From the NCBI GenBank assembly GCA_013365325.1, contig JABVXV010000015.1, forward strand, positions 1-64,000: a stretch of 64,000 nt of DNA, in the 5' to 3' direction. The notes under the pieces are model-generated. The model saw nothing but the letters and a program-made list of their open reading frames with translations, was not told the DNA's origin and did not search any database. This DNA is from Dipetalonema caudispina. Lineage: Eukaryota; Nematoda; Chromadorea; Rhabditida; Onchocercidae. The translations under genes and the position numbers were made by a program. Every line of letters begins with the position of its first letter. Position 1 is the first letter of the stretch. This document shows, one piece after another, positions 1-24,731 of this stretch.

Positions 1-119
<119 letters not shown>

Positions 120-368
120 TAATTATTATTAATTATTATTGAAAGGCATGAAAGGATAGGTAATATAAAGCAATAAGTTGAATTTTTCTTTTGCACTTAA
201 AAATAAAGTGACCGTCAATTTTTTTTTTTTAAAATAGAAGTACAATGTTGTTAGTCTAATTTAGACTTGATTATAGCCTTAGTCTCTTCTTCTTCCTTTC
301 TTTCTTGTCTTTTCTTGGCTCACCTCCGCTCTATTTATTTATTGCACTTTCTGACAATTATCACCAAT

Positions 369-432
369 AGCAGCAACAACAGCAATAGCAACAAACATCA
401 TCAACATCATCATTATTATCATCGTCATCACT
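369..432. repeat. AAC/AGC and ATC trinucleotide tract
   Basis: Imperfect CAG/CAA units pass into CAT/ATT units in AT-rich noncoding sequence. Confidence 0.8.
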
Positions 433-1400
433 ACCATTAACCATCTCAAATGATTTTTTTTTTCTTTTTTTTTTTTTTCCTGATGATCAAGGGGAGACCT
501 CTTGGGTGAAGGAAGAAAACAGAAAGGCTATGGGGCAGTCGTCACAGCTGGCCATGCCACACTTACCAATTCATTCCCTCATACACTATTTCGAATTATT
601 TTCTCCTTCAGTATCATTCATTCATCTTTTCATTTCTCAATACTTCTTTTTTCCTATATTTGTATATATGTGTGTGTTTATTTCAATAATAATAATAATA
701 AATTATTATTATTAGATAAAATTTATAAATTTATCAATTTAAAAAAAGTCTAAAAAAAAAAGAAAAAAAACTGTTGTTATTTTATAGTAAATTTGAATTT
801 AAGAAAGGATGATAAGTTTTTTTTTTTTTTTTTTTAGCATGATTATGATTAGGAAATGATTTTTTTTTGACATTTAATTAAACTTTGCTAATAAGCTTAT
901 ATTGTAATTTTATCATCCTTAATTTTCATCCAAAATTTAATATTAGATATTTTTTGATTTATTATTAATTTCATCAATTCTCTATGCATCATCTTTCATT
1001 GATTCTTTTACTAATCGTTATTTTAAATATATCATTTAGATAGATTTAATTATAGGTTTAAAATTGTAATTTTCATATCATATATTGTTTACTTATTATT
1101 CATATTACGGTACATTTACAATCTAATGAAGTATATAACTACTTCCACAATATATACCAATATGTTTATTTCTATTCCAGGTGAAAGTTTTATTTTTGGA
1201 ATAACAAAGAGTAACTTTTCACCTTCTTCTAAAATATCCTCCCCCCCGTCCTTCCCGTTCTCCCGGTTTATCTCATCTATAACTTATACATACACACATC
1301 TATTGCTTATTGGTTGTTTAAGTCGTCGACCTATTATGATGATGATAACCAGTCATTGCGTAATAATCATTCATTCCTCTTTTCCCTTTCCCTTTCAATT

Positions 1401-1459
1401 GCAGCAATAACAGCAACAGCAACAGCAACAACAGCAGCAGCAACAGCAACAGCAGCAAT
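1401..1459. repeat. (CAR)n microsatellite
   Basis: About 19 CAG/CAA units, interrupted once near the start by a TAA. It looks like a polyglutamine tract on the plus strand, but no flanking coding exon is visible, so I treat it as a noncoding repeat. Confidence 0.85.
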
Positions 1460-1498
1460 ATAGCATCAAGGGCAGTAACAAGCATTAAGCCCAATATT

Positions 1499-1545
1499 AC
1501 TCTTTCTCTTTCTTTCTCTCTCTCTCTCTCTCTTTCCCTCTCTCC
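1499..1545. repeat. (CT)n polypyrimidine tract
   Basis: CT dinucleotides with TTTC interruptions, just downstream of the CAR tract. Confidence 0.85.
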
Positions 1546-2258
1546 AATAATAATAACAACAACAATGACACATACACACATACATTTATTCCTTTAGGGA
1601 CCCGATCTTTCCCATTGATGAGGACTTTTATTCTACTTTCGGGGGGGGGGGAAAAAGGTGAAGGAGGAGGGGATAGTATTTGAAAGGGTACAAGTATCGG
1701 ATGTTGCAGAAAAAAAAAAAAACTGGTTCAGTTAAGAGGAAAGAGAGGTAGATGATATTTTGTCTCCATTGAAAAAATAGCCAATCAGTTTTAGTTAGTG
1801 AGTTAGCCAATCTTTTTCTACATTCCCTTATCTGTCATTAATGTTTGGCTACTATTCTTTCCTTTCTTCTTCTTCTTCTTCTTCTCACTCTTTTTAATTT
1901 TCCTTTTTATTTACTTTCATTCTTTTCTATTTTCTATTATATACTATTCATATAATTTTCTTTCATTCTTTGATTATATGTTAAAAATTTAAATTGAATT
2001 AATTTATTAATCTTTTCCTTTTCCTTCTTTATAATTGGAATAAAATAAATAATTGCACTTTTTTCAATAAATAATTTTAGAAAATTGACCTTTAAGGTTA
2101 TAATAATTTTATCCACCATTATATATATTAACAAAATATACAGAGTATTTTCTCACAAGAAAAAAAAAAAATTGATATAATTGTAATTTTTTAAAATTGA
2201 GAAAAAAAAAAAAAAAATGATCGGTAAGAAAAAGGAGCATTTTATTTAGGTGTATTAA

Positions 2259-2298
2259 CATACATACATACATACATACATGCATACATACACATACA

Positions 2299-2333
<35 letters not shown>

Positions 2334-2335
2334 TG
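2259..2335. repeat. (CATA)n microsatellite
   Basis: About 19 CATA units with a few CACA and TGCA variants. It is the reverse complement of the (TATG)n array at 2,740. Confidence 0.93.
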
Positions 2336-2631
2336 CATAAACATACACATACACAATAACGACCATAAACATAGCAAATGCTTTTTGATTCTGCAACTGC
2401 AACTATTGCTTGCCTAACCGATCGACCAATCGTCGTCCAATCGACCGTCCAATCGAGACCGATCGACCCCATTGATCAACATACAAATTCATTCATCTAT
2501 ACAACAACATACAACATACAACATACATACACATTGATGGGAAAAAAAAAAAAAAAGAAAAAAGAAAGAAGCAAACATTCAAAAAATGAGGAAGAATATA
2601 TCACATATATTTAAAAGTTAGCTTTCATCCG

Positions 2632-2712
2632 GATAGACAGACAGATAAACGGACGGATACGGACGGATGGATTTAGATAGATAGATTAGATAGATAGATG
2701 GATAGATGGACA
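2632..2712. repeat. GATA/GACA/GGAC mixed tetranucleotide tract
   Basis: Mixed GATA, GACA and GGAC units, a mosaic of related tetranucleotides. Confidence 0.85.
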
Positions 2713-2739
2713 TATACCACCTATATATTCATGTGATAC

Positions 2740-2776
2740 ATATGTATGTATGTATGTATGTGTGTATGTGTGTGTT
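2740..2776. repeat. (TATG)n microsatellite
   Basis: Short TATG array passing into TGTG; inverted partner of the CATA array about 410 bp upstream. Confidence 0.85.
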
Positions 2777-4235
2777 AGCAAACAGCAATAGATGTGGAAT
2801 AGTTTTCCTGAAAGCACAGTATGAAGAAGTTCATTGCAAGTTTCGACTTTTCTCAACAACACCTTCTATTTTAACTGTTCAAATATTTTTCGTTCAAGGA
2901 AAAAAAAAAAAAAAAAAAAATTTGTTCAATATTTGTTAAAATATTTTAACAAATTAAACATTTTCTTATTATTATTTGTAATTTTTTAATAATTACACGT
3001 AACACGGTAAAGAATACGTAATTATATTTTTTATCTTTTTTTTTTTGCATTTTAGTAGTAAATAGTTATTTTTTTTTTTTTTTTTTAAATATATATGAAG
3101 ATTATATGATAGATAAGCTAACGTAATGCATTCACGTCTATGTTTACGTGTTAGTGGTATATACGTGTATGTTTATGTTCATATATTATACGTAATAAAA
3201 GTGAAACAATAAGAAAAATTTGTAGTAAATGATGATGAATATTTCTATATATGAAATATTCTGATAAGGAAACTTTAAAGCATGATGAAATAGATTTGTT
3301 TAAATTAACTGAATGAGCTTTTTTTATTTAAAAAATGATAAAAATTTGAAAAGACAAATGTTAAATAATAAATTGAATTAATTAATAGAATTATTTCTTA
3401 AGAATTGTTTCATTTGTTTACCGCAATCTTGACAGCTGTTCCATTATCTTGCAATTGTGGACGAAACTTTCGCTAACATTTCCATCTCTTTTCACTGTAA
3501 TTTCACTCTCTGTCCACTTTTATTGCAACGTTTCAAATTTCATTTTAATGGAAAATTCATTGAATTATTGCTGAGGTCATTTGCAGGATTAATTTAGAGC
3601 TTAAGCAATACTCATTTATAACTCACACATTTATCAATCAAATTCCATTTCGAAATCCTATATTAACCATTGCTGTTGACCACTTATTAATAATGATCAT
3701 TTCTAATTTGTTCTTTCATTTTTACCGCCAAAAAAAAAAAAAAAAAAAAAAAAATGATTAAAGATAATGATACTAATGAATATGATATAACATAATAGAT
3801 GATTTATTTATCATCATTATCATTTTAGTATCAATAATGTATCATTTAGAAAATATTTCTCATAATAGTGCAAAGTGTATTTTTTTTTTTTTTTAATGAT
3901 CAATAATCAAAATAAATTTATAAAAAAAAATGAATAATTAATACACAAAATATTTATATGTTTGTTTTTTTCATCACATCATTTATTTTCCACGTTGAAA
4001 AATTGTTGAAAAAAAAAAAAAAAAAGAAAAGGATAGGAGGATAGATAGAATTTTACTACTGGGCTACCTGTTGTTTATAATGTTCTATATTTTACTGCCC
4101 ATAACGCCCATCATCACTTTTTAGTACCCAAAGTGAAACCTTTTTTTTCCTCATCATCACATGTTTCATCCTAATTTTCATCTTTGGTCTGCAAATAGCT
4201 GTTGTCGACATGGAAAAAGGAAGATTTTGTTTACT

Positions 4236-4304
4236 ATCATCATCATCATCATCATCATCATCCAACCAGCCAGCCATCCAGCCAGCCAATCAGCCAATCA
4301 ATCG
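4236..4304. repeat. (CAT)n followed by (CCAG)n
   Basis: About eight CAT units abut about eight CCAG/CAAT units and then AGTT units: two simple repeats in direct contact. Confidence 0.85.
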
Positions 4305-4842
4305 AGTCAGTTAGTTAGTTACTCATATTCTTGTTGGCTAAAGGTTTTTGTTATTTTAGTAGGTTCAATTGGTCAATATTTTAATATTTATTGTTAATCG
4401 ATTGATTTGTTTATGATTTAGCTATAATTGAAGTTTTGATTTTATTTGTTACTCTCTATCACTAAGCATATTTATAATGGATAAAGATAGATTATGTTCA
4501 TTAATTAATGGCCCAATTTTAGAAATTAATTCATTCATAAGTTTAACCATTATTTTGCATTCTCTAAATAGATTTAAATAGAATTATGATTAGTTTATCT
4601 GATAGTTTAGCTTTTTTCCAACAATATTTGAAAAAAAAAAAAAAAAATGTTAGCTATGGATATGTGAATGCAATTTTGCAAAACTGCATGTTGCAATAAT
4701 TCTTGAACATGAAAGATTAGAAGAAGTAAAGATAGTACGAAGAAAGAGAGAGGAGGGGTTTTGTTGATGGAAAACAGCCCCGGCTAAGTGGTTGTTTTTG
4801 TTTTGGTGCTTTTCGCGGTCGTCATCTTCTGCCCTCTCTAAG

Positions 4843-4881
4843 ACTACTACTACTACTACTACTACCACTACCACTACCACT
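4843..4881. repeat. (ACT)n/(ACC)n tract
   Basis: ACT units pass into CACTAC units, at the edge of the less AT-rich patch at 4.7-5.2 kb. Confidence 0.88.
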
Positions 4882-5003
4882 TACTGATCGACGATGTATG
4901 ATCCGTTATGTCAGACATATACTACCACCTTCACAACTAGGAGTTAGAAGAGGTCGACACTTCCGAGAAGGTCGACAAAGAAGAGAAAACAACATGAATC
5001 CCC

Positions 5004-5026
5004 TCATTCATTCATTCATTCATTCG
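5004..5026. repeat. (ATTC)n tract
   Basis: Five CATT/ATTC units directly before the GC-rich trinucleotide island. Confidence 0.85.
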
Positions 5027-5036
5027 CTGTTGATGG

Positions 5037-5102
5037 TGACGACGACAACGGCGATGGCGACGGCAGCGGCGGCGACGGCGGCAACGGTGATAGCAGCGGC
5101 GA
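5037..5102. repeat. GC-rich GAC/GGC/GCA trinucleotide island
   Basis: GAC, GGC, GCA and GAT triplets make a locally GC-rich stretch inside very AT-rich DNA. The plus frame reads as Thr/Ala-rich sequence within a 94-codon frame (4,898-5,182) with no recognisable domain and no splice partners. Confidence 0.75.
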
Positions 5103-5701
5103 CTATTAGATCTCATAAGACAACAACGTTATGTACTAATTGTCAAACCATTCAAGCAAAGCATGCATTTGTCACCGATTGAAAAAGTAATGAAAAGAAG
5201 GGAAGAGTCCAAATTGTGAAAAGTGAAAAGAAATAAATGTATATGGGAGTAAAAGTTTAATAAATTGTCATTTATACAAACATATGTATATATAGGTAAT
5301 AATAGTACTACAATTTACCACTTTTTAATCTTCAAACTATTTCAATCATTTTATTTATTAATATCCGAATAATTTCCATAATTACTTACTTCATTTCTTA
5401 TTTAATTTCTTAAACTTCCTACAATATACGAGTTTAAACTTTTCTTTAATACAATTTTTACTAATTATTTAATTTGAAATAATACCTAATTATTATAATA
5501 AATATTATCTACTATGATAATTTATTATATGATACTTTTATATGACTCAAGATAGGATATGTTTGGTCATCTTAAATATTGAGATTTAATTTTGTGAAAT
5601 ATAAAATGGTAGATTGAGCTGATGCCTGTGAAATGCAATGATGTTTGGTCGATTGATAGCGGCTGATGGTTGTTATTTGCATTTCCTATGATGTTTAAGT
5701 T

Positions 5702-5729
<28 letters not shown>
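5702..5729. repeat. (TAG)n microsatellite
   Basis: Nine TAG units; left arm of an inverted pair with the CTA array at 5,873. Confidence 0.9.
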
Positions 5730-5733
<4 letters not shown>

Positions 5734-5749
5734 TTAATAGTTGTTATGC

Positions 5750-5762
5750 ATGTATATATATA

Positions 5763-5795
<33 letters not shown>

Positions 5796-5832
5796 GTATG
5801 TGTGTGTGTATGTATGTGTATGTATGTATGTT
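5750..5832. repeat. (TGTATG)n / (TG)n tract
   Basis: Alternating TATA, TGTG and TGTATG units between the TAG and CTA arrays. Confidence 0.9.
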
Positions 5833-5872
5833 GTTGTGAAATTTACGGAAAAATATATGTACCCCAAGGGTG

Positions 5873-5889
5873 CTACTACTACTACTACT
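5873..5889. repeat. (CTA)n microsatellite
   Basis: Between five and six CTA units; reverse complement of the TAG array at 5,702. Confidence 0.88.
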
Positions 5890-5927
5890 GGGCTTATTTT
5901 ATTGCTTAAACTGTAACCTTTTTTTTT

Positions 5928-5931
<4 letters not shown>

Positions 5932-5960
<29 letters not shown>

Positions 5961-5961
5961 T
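5932..5961. repeat. (CT)n tract
   Basis: About 14 CT dinucleotides between poly(T) runs. Confidence 0.88.
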
Positions 5962-8105
5962 TTTCCATTTCTTTGTCAATTTTTTTTACTTTCATTTTTT
6001 TTTATAAATAAGAAAAATATATTTGCTTCCAGAAATGATTATAAATTTTTTAAAAATCATTTTTAAAAAGAATTATTAAGGTAAAAGATAATATTATTTT
6101 GGAATAAAATTTTTGAGAAAGAATTATATGTAATTTTCATTGATATTAAATGATTCAACAATTTGTTTGATATTGCGCCAAATTTTTTTTTTTTTTTTTT
6201 TTTTCGTTTTAAAATATATTTTAGCATGAATTATTTTAAAGAAACTTAGTGAAATATTTACATGAATGATTATCTACAATAAGGATCATGAAAAAGGAAA
6301 AATTGAATGTATGAATTAAACTTTATCAAATTTACATATTTCTCTATCAAATCTATAAGAAATTGCAAGTGATTGTTTCTCTCTTCTGTTCAATTCTCTT
6401 ATTATTATTGCTTTTTATGATAGCATTTTTATGATTTCAATCAATTTATGCAACAGAAGCTTTATTTACCACTTATCATATTTCATTTCACTTCACTTTT
6501 GTGTGTTCAACAGATGGTGAAAAAAAAAAAAAAAAAAAAAAAAGAAAATGATAGCGGTCGTTTCAAGACAATTGGCTATCTTTTTGACCTTGTTAATAAC
6601 CTTTGACTTTATTCAAGTTATCATTTCATTTCAATTCTTTTGTGTACCAATCAGCTCTATCACTCTCATCATTTTTCCTCTTCCTTTTTCCCATTCTCTT
6701 ATCGCCTATCCCTCAACTCCCCTCTCTCCCTCTCTCTCTCCCTCTCTCCCTCCTCTCTTCGTTATTTGGCATTGTTCAATCTGAAATGTTTCAACATATG
6801 CATCTTTGTCACACTTTTCATCTTCCAATAAAACGTCATTTTTTGACCTTCTCTATTTCTTCTATTTATGATTTCAATTTTTACTTTTTTTGGTTTAAAC
6901 TTTAAAAAAAAAACTTGTCATTCTAGAATTTTAAATGTAATTATAATTCATTTTTATTTCCCATTTCTATCGAACATTTTCACTAGTAATAATTTTGTCC
7001 TACTCAATGTTTTCCCTTCCAATCCTAACTGTAATATACAAAATATGAAATGAATTTAGCATTTTTAAAATTGATACACAATTATTTCTGTATTTATGTT
7101 ATACAAGGAATATTTCAATTTCACAATTTTTCTTTTATTAATAAGAAATTAATTCTGTGAAACATTTTTTATTGATATAGCATGAAATGATAATATTAAA
7201 TTTTTTTTTTCCTTCCCCAAATTTTTTAATCTAAATAATAGAACTTTTTAAATAATGATGATTGAAAAAAGTATTGAAATAATGAGAAATTTTTTGATTT
7301 GTTTATTATCTTTTAGCTTAAAAGCATTCTTTTTTTTTTTTTTTTTTTTTGAATTTATCCTGGTCAAATACGTTATGAACCAGTGTATATTACATTTTTT
7401 TTTTTTTTTTTTGCTTCCACATTCTTAAAATCAACCCAATAATTTGAAAAAGCTAAAAAGTGCATCGAAATAATCTTCATGTGGAATATTACTTTATATA
7501 TATATATATAAATATATATTTGTGTGTTAGTGAAAAGTCAATAGAATCAGCACCTGTTCGGTATATTTTTCCTGTATATGCTAAATTTCGTGGACTCGAG
7601 AGTGGTTGCATCAGAAAAAAATGCTTTTAGTTAGCCACCAGCTGGTTTTTAACTATCCCTCAATTCACTTTCATCATTTCTGCACATCCCGCATATCCAC
7701 TTCATTCTTCATTTTTCATCCTTCATTCTTCATCCTTCTTCTTCATGTGCTTTTCATTTTTTTCTTTTTTTTTTTTTGAATTGAATTGAATTGAATTCAT
7801 TTTGTCTTTTCATTTTATCCGTTGAAATATTGTTAGCAATAGAAATTTTTACATTTTTAATTAAAATTAATTCATTTCCATGAACTTTTACTCGTAATGA
7901 GCTTTTTAAATATTTCATAAATTTATTTGATACTATAAACAATTGCATTTTTTTTTTGATCGTATCTAAGAAGTAAATTGAATCAATCAATCGATTTACT
8001 ATTCTATTGTGTAAATGATATTATCATTAGATTTGAAATAAAGTATGAATTTGAATTCTCTAATAATGTTCAGTTAAAGACAACAGTACTGATGATATGA
8101 ATTTC

Positions 8106-8136
<31 letters not shown>

Positions 8137-8544
8137 CATTTTTTTTCCTGGATGGGTTATGTTTCGCGGAAATTGAAGAAGTGAATGATCTTGAAGAGAT
8201 TTGAGAAGCACCATCTGCTAGCTTTATTCTTATGATATGGTTGTAGCATTTCATTGCACTAAAGGATGATAGCCCCTTTGGAAAGTGCTCTCATTTCTAC
8301 CATTTCTCGTCAACAACATTTGAGAGATAGAGGAAGTGAACGACATTTCCTATTACTATCGGATTCCAATGTCAAATAGAAAAGAAAAAGACCAGATCCT
8401 AGATTCTGTCTTCATGTACTTATTATTTATGGCGAAATTCTTGTACTTATTGGAATTTGTCTTCTTTTCTCTATTTTTTTTTTTTTTTTTTTCCCACTCA
8501 TAAAAATGTGGACAGAGGATGGATGATTAGGAAAGACTGGATGA

Positions 8545-8630
8545 TAATGATGATGATGATGATAATGATAATGATAATGATAATGATAATGATGATGATA
8601 ATGATGATGATAATGATGATGATGATAATC
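8545..8630. repeat. (GAT)n/(AAT)n mixed trinucleotide tract
   Basis: GATGAT and GATAAT units alternate for about 85 bases, in frame with nothing recognisable. Confidence 0.92.
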
Positions 8631-8703
8631 TGTTGTTATAAATGTGTTCCTTAATAATTTTTTTTTTTTTTCTTAATTTTATTTACATTTGTTTTTGTTT
8701 TTT

Positions 8704-8738
<35 letters not shown>

Positions 8739-8912
8739 ATTTTATGAAACATATACAAATTTAATTGAGTTTCTTTATTAATTTATGATTGCTTTTTGTT
8801 TTCTTTTAATATATTATCATTGAAAAGTTTTTTTGTTTTTTTCTTGTATTATAAAAAATTGGATCAATCATTTACTTACAAATGTGGTAAAATTTTCTAG
8901 CTTTTATAATCA

Positions 8913-9224
8913 TTAGCGGACGTTATTATGATTTTGTAAGTTATTACTGCAATTGCAATTGAAGTGCATAATTTTACAGCATAATTGGAATTTTCGGGCA
9001 AGAAGGATCCAAATCATGTCGGTGAATTGATAGCCCATTAGCACGGTGTCAATGGTTTGAGAAAGCATCAATTCAATTTTTTCTTTAATTTTTTCAAATC
9101 TCGATTTAATTCGTTTGTCATCTCGGCGTATACTCCTGCTCCTGTACTTAGCTAATGACCAAACGCATGGAGTAGTACACAGATTTTGTGGTAAGTTAAA
9201 TATTCTTCTTTTAACCTTTCCCAT
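8913..9224 (-). CDS. uncertain hypothetical ORF, 103 codons
   Basis: An uninterrupted frame begins with ATG at 9,224 and encodes a basic N-terminal half with a charged, possibly helical stretch (KRIKSRFEKIKEKIEL) and a cysteine-rich C-terminal end. Its codon mix is less repetitive than the other open frames of the first 10 kb, which is the only reason to list it. I recognise no family, no splice partner and no promoter. It may be chance, or an exon of an unseen gene. Confidence 0.18.
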   Translation of the reverse strand: MGKVKRRIFNLPQNLCTTPCVWSLAKYRSRSIRRDDKRIKSRFEKIKEKIELMLSQTIDTVLMGYQFTDMIWILLARKFQLCCKIMHFNCNCSNNLQNHNNVR

Positions 9225-9239
9225 TTTCACTTTACTTCT

Positions 9240-10843
9240 GTAATCATTATCCCAGATATTGAGATTATATCCCTGACCAGCAGAATTGAAATGGGTAACA
9301 GTATGATTCTAACATAACATCCTTACTTTTCCATTCTTACATAATTCTCGAACCAGTTCTTCCTGTTTACTAAAATATAGTTTCTTATCATTGTTGTCTG
9401 TCATTACCACATTACTACAATTATTACCGAAACAAAATGTTAGGTTATCCCATGCAGCTATTTTTTCCTGTTTACAGCCAGCCATTAAATCATTCTATAA
9501 TATTCCTTTAATCATGTATGCTTTTCCTTTTGCTCTCATCATACTTACCTTGCTACTTGCTAATGAATGCTGGAAGTGTTAAATTTCATGAAATACATGA
9601 AATAATGTGCTTTTCATCTACTCATAATTTCTTTGAATCAGGTAAAGAAGAAAGGTGAAAGAACGTACATGTATCACTTTCTCAATATTATAGTACTAAC
9701 AAAATGACCGATTCAATTTTATTGATGAAATTGATAATAATTTCGAACTGATAAGACATTAATATGATCTTGAAGAAATTTGATCTGAGTAACAACATTC
9801 CTGAATTTGCCTATGCAACTCATTTTTATTCTTCATCAACTAACAAAAGAAAAAACACTCTGGAGATGTTAGAAATTTCAGATCTTTTCCCGAGTACTTT
9901 ATAGTTTCATTCATCCGTTCACTTTTTTGATATTCCCATATGGGCTAATATATTTTTCTCTTTATCTGATATTTATGACATCTCACTATCCGATTGTCAA
10001 GATATCTGTTTCATTGACCAACAAGAATCAAAGTATCCGAGATATATATTTCTTTAAGATTTATGCAAATTTAGAATACATTTCCGCTTTCATCACTTGA
10101 CGTAATATACAAGTTATTGAAATCTTAAACTAATCGATGAATTAAAGGAGACAATTGGGCGCTTAACCCTTATGACATCTTTAAACCTTTAATGTGGTAA
10201 TTACAAGCATCTCTCTTATAAGGCATATAGTTACAGTATGGAAGTCCAATTTTGCACTAATTTTTCGCGCAAATACCGGAAGGAAAACTATTGTTCTAAA
10301 ATCCTTATGAAACTCGTGCCATTTTCATTTCTACCATTGTGGAAATATTTTTGAAGCCTAATACTTGCTGTTCAAAACCTTGGCGTAATGATACTTTTGA
10401 ACTTTCACTTTATTTTTATTTAAACTTTTAAATTCAACTTCTATATTATAGAAATTTTTCAGGCCTTTACTCTAGCAGTCCCGGTGTTTTATTCATTGTG
10501 CTACGTATCCCAGTGCCGAAAAAAAAAAAAACGTATTGCTATTTTTTCTATTTCTTCTCGGTGTATTATTTCATTCTGAACGAATCTCGAAGTGAACAAT
10601 CGATATAAGTTAGGCCAATTCTTGCAGTTATTACCCGGTGATCAGATTGATTTTTCCTGGCTTTACTTCGGAAATTCATCCATCAATTTTCTTGTATAAA
10701 TCTCCATAAAGACGTGAAGAAATTTGCATAAATCTACAAAAGTCTTATTCTTGTCATCTCTGTTTGCTTCATATTGGAATTATTGTTGGGTCGCTATTTT
10801 TCCTTCTGTACTATTCACATTCGTTGTACATTCATTCGCCTTA
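9240..10843. other. upstream flank of the BCL11-like gene
   Basis: AT-rich, less repetitive than 1-9 kb, with no exon that can be supported. It presumably holds promoter and 5'-UTR sequence for the plus-strand gene that follows, but I can point to no specific element. Confidence 0.4.
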
Positions 10844-22558
<11,715 letters not shown>

Positions 22559-23790
22559 ATAAAGAAAAGTGTATTTCTAATCTTAGCTGCGAATGAGCTG
22601 AATTGAATTGATTTAAACGCATAATGATTGTTATTGTTATAGTAATGTAAACATTCAATTGTTTGCTTATGTATAGTTAATCATAATATTTATGCATAAC
22701 TGTTCTTACATAATTTGGAGTGAAATTAATTTCATCATATAGCTTTACTACCAATATTAGCTTATTCGCGGTTTAAAGCTATTTTTTTTTTTAGATATGA
22801 TATATGGCCTTACATCGGTTACATACAGTCATTTATATGTAGATTTTTTCAGTCAGTGTCATTTCTATAATATTTCTGTAGTCGTTTTCTTTTTTTTTTT
22901 TTTTTTTTTGTTTCTTCAAGGCTGATTGGTAAAAATTGTCCGGTTAGTTTTTGTCTCAAAAGATAATCCTTCGGTTATTTTGTTTTTATTATTTGTGTAT
23001 CTTTTAAATATGATATAATCCCGGTGTTTCATATTCACCATGCATATAATTTTTCTTTCTTCTTTATTTCTCTTGCTCTTTAAAGTCATTTAATTGAAAT
23101 TTTAGCCATGTTACAATCATCCCTTATAAAGAATCATTTAATGCATCCTATGCTAGTTACTGGAGATTATTCGAAAAAATTTCTGTTTTTTTCCGAAGCT
23201 TGAATTAGTTGCAATTTTTTTTAGGCTTCTTTATCCCTATTTTTCCGTTTATCTGCAAGAAGATACTTCCTTAAAGTGATATATTTTTGCTGCCTCATGT
23301 ATAGTAGAGCTGTGTGTTTTTTTTTTCTTTTGCTTCTTTTGGTCAACCGGTGGAAATATTTTAATTCTTTCTGTTCTTTCCTGTTATTCATATGGAAAAT
23401 GTGTTACATAAGTTGGATGCAGATTTTTTGTCAACTCAGGGAAAATTTGTAGTATACCTTTAAATTTTTTGTCACTTTTTGGATTCGATGAATTTTTTGA
23501 TGGTACAAGAACCGCGCTTATTTAGGAATTCTCTTGAGAATTTAAGGACTTATAAAGCTAAGTTAAACCAGATTCCGGATAAATCTGACTATTTCTTAGG
23601 TGGATAGAAACTTGGAAATCTGTCCTCGTCATTTGTATAGGTATGTGTTAATTAAGGTTCAGGAGAAATTCCTCTTATTAAGCTTTGTTTCCGGTTTTAT
23701 AAGTGTGTAGTTTGATAAAAATTGTCGGTATTTGGAAAGCGAAATTCTGGGATCTAACCAGGTTTATCTTACGCCTCCAATTGACTTGAG

Positions 23791-23832
23791 CAATCTTGCC
23801 AACTTTTTAGCAGATCGCAGTTGGCAGGATTG
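23791..23832. other. small stem-loop
   Basis: CAATCTTGCCAAC and GTTGGCAGGATTG pair at 12 of 13 positions around a 16-nt loop. It could form in RNA of either strand. Confidence 0.55.
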
Positions 23833-24689
23833 GAAGAAAGGATCCTTTTTGTTATTTGGTTAGATTCGCTAGTTTTTTTCTTCTCTTCTCTTTGTACATT
23901 TCAGCCTTTTACCATCTTCATATCTTTTCAGAAATCCTTCCCACTTTCTTAGCGCCTATATTTTACCTGAGAAACGATGTGTAATTAATTTCATAAATTA
24001 AAACTTGTAATTAAATGAGCAAAAAGTCTCTCAGATATACTGCTAGGATTTAAATGAATTTTTTGGTACATAATTTTCACTTGGCTTTTTTTCTAAATCG
24101 TTTGGGCAGCGTATTTAATGTGTGCTTCATATAACTATTCATCTATCCAATATCCGAATTATTATAACAGATTACTGGTGAGGATTTAAAGGTTAGAGGT
24201 AAGCGGGAATTTCTGGATAAGTACAGTCTCGAAATCTTTTGATAGAGAGAGAGAGCTATCGTCTTTTTCTGTTTGTTTTTTTTTTTTTTTTTCATTTTTT
24301 CCTTTTCAGTGTGTATGATTTTGTGGTCTTGGAAAAAAAAATCAGGCAGCCTTTTTTTCGATTTCAAAATATTTTCATTTGTTCTGTGTTTAGCATTACG
24401 ATTAGCGCTATGTCTCTCTTTTTATGTGTGCTTATTTGTCACTGTGTATGTACTATAAAAATATTTTGACATGGTTTTGAAATAATTATGTGTTTCAAAA
24501 ATCCCGGTGATGTGTACAGCATTCTTCATGGTATTCTTCTTGTTTGTCGGTTTTAGGATGCTTCAGATTACATAAAGTGTGACATTTTGATGTTTTTGAA
24601 ACAAACTTGCTGAGGATCTTTGAATCGTCACTTTTTTTAAATAACAAATGTTCAACTTATACATTTTGATGCATTCGCATCTTCATTTT

Positions 24690-24690
<1 letters not shown>

Positions 24691-24731
<41 letters not shown>
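24691..24731. repeat. poly(T) run, 41 nt
   Basis: Forty-one consecutive T, the longest homopolymer I noticed in the window; its length is likely unreliable in any assembly. Confidence 0.95.

Noticed and set aside
2242..2472. Long open frames through CATA, TATG, CT and poly(T) arrays in the first 9 kb
   Set aside because: Simple repeats lack stops in some frames; the products are poly-Cys/Val/Tyr/Met with no start context or splice partners.
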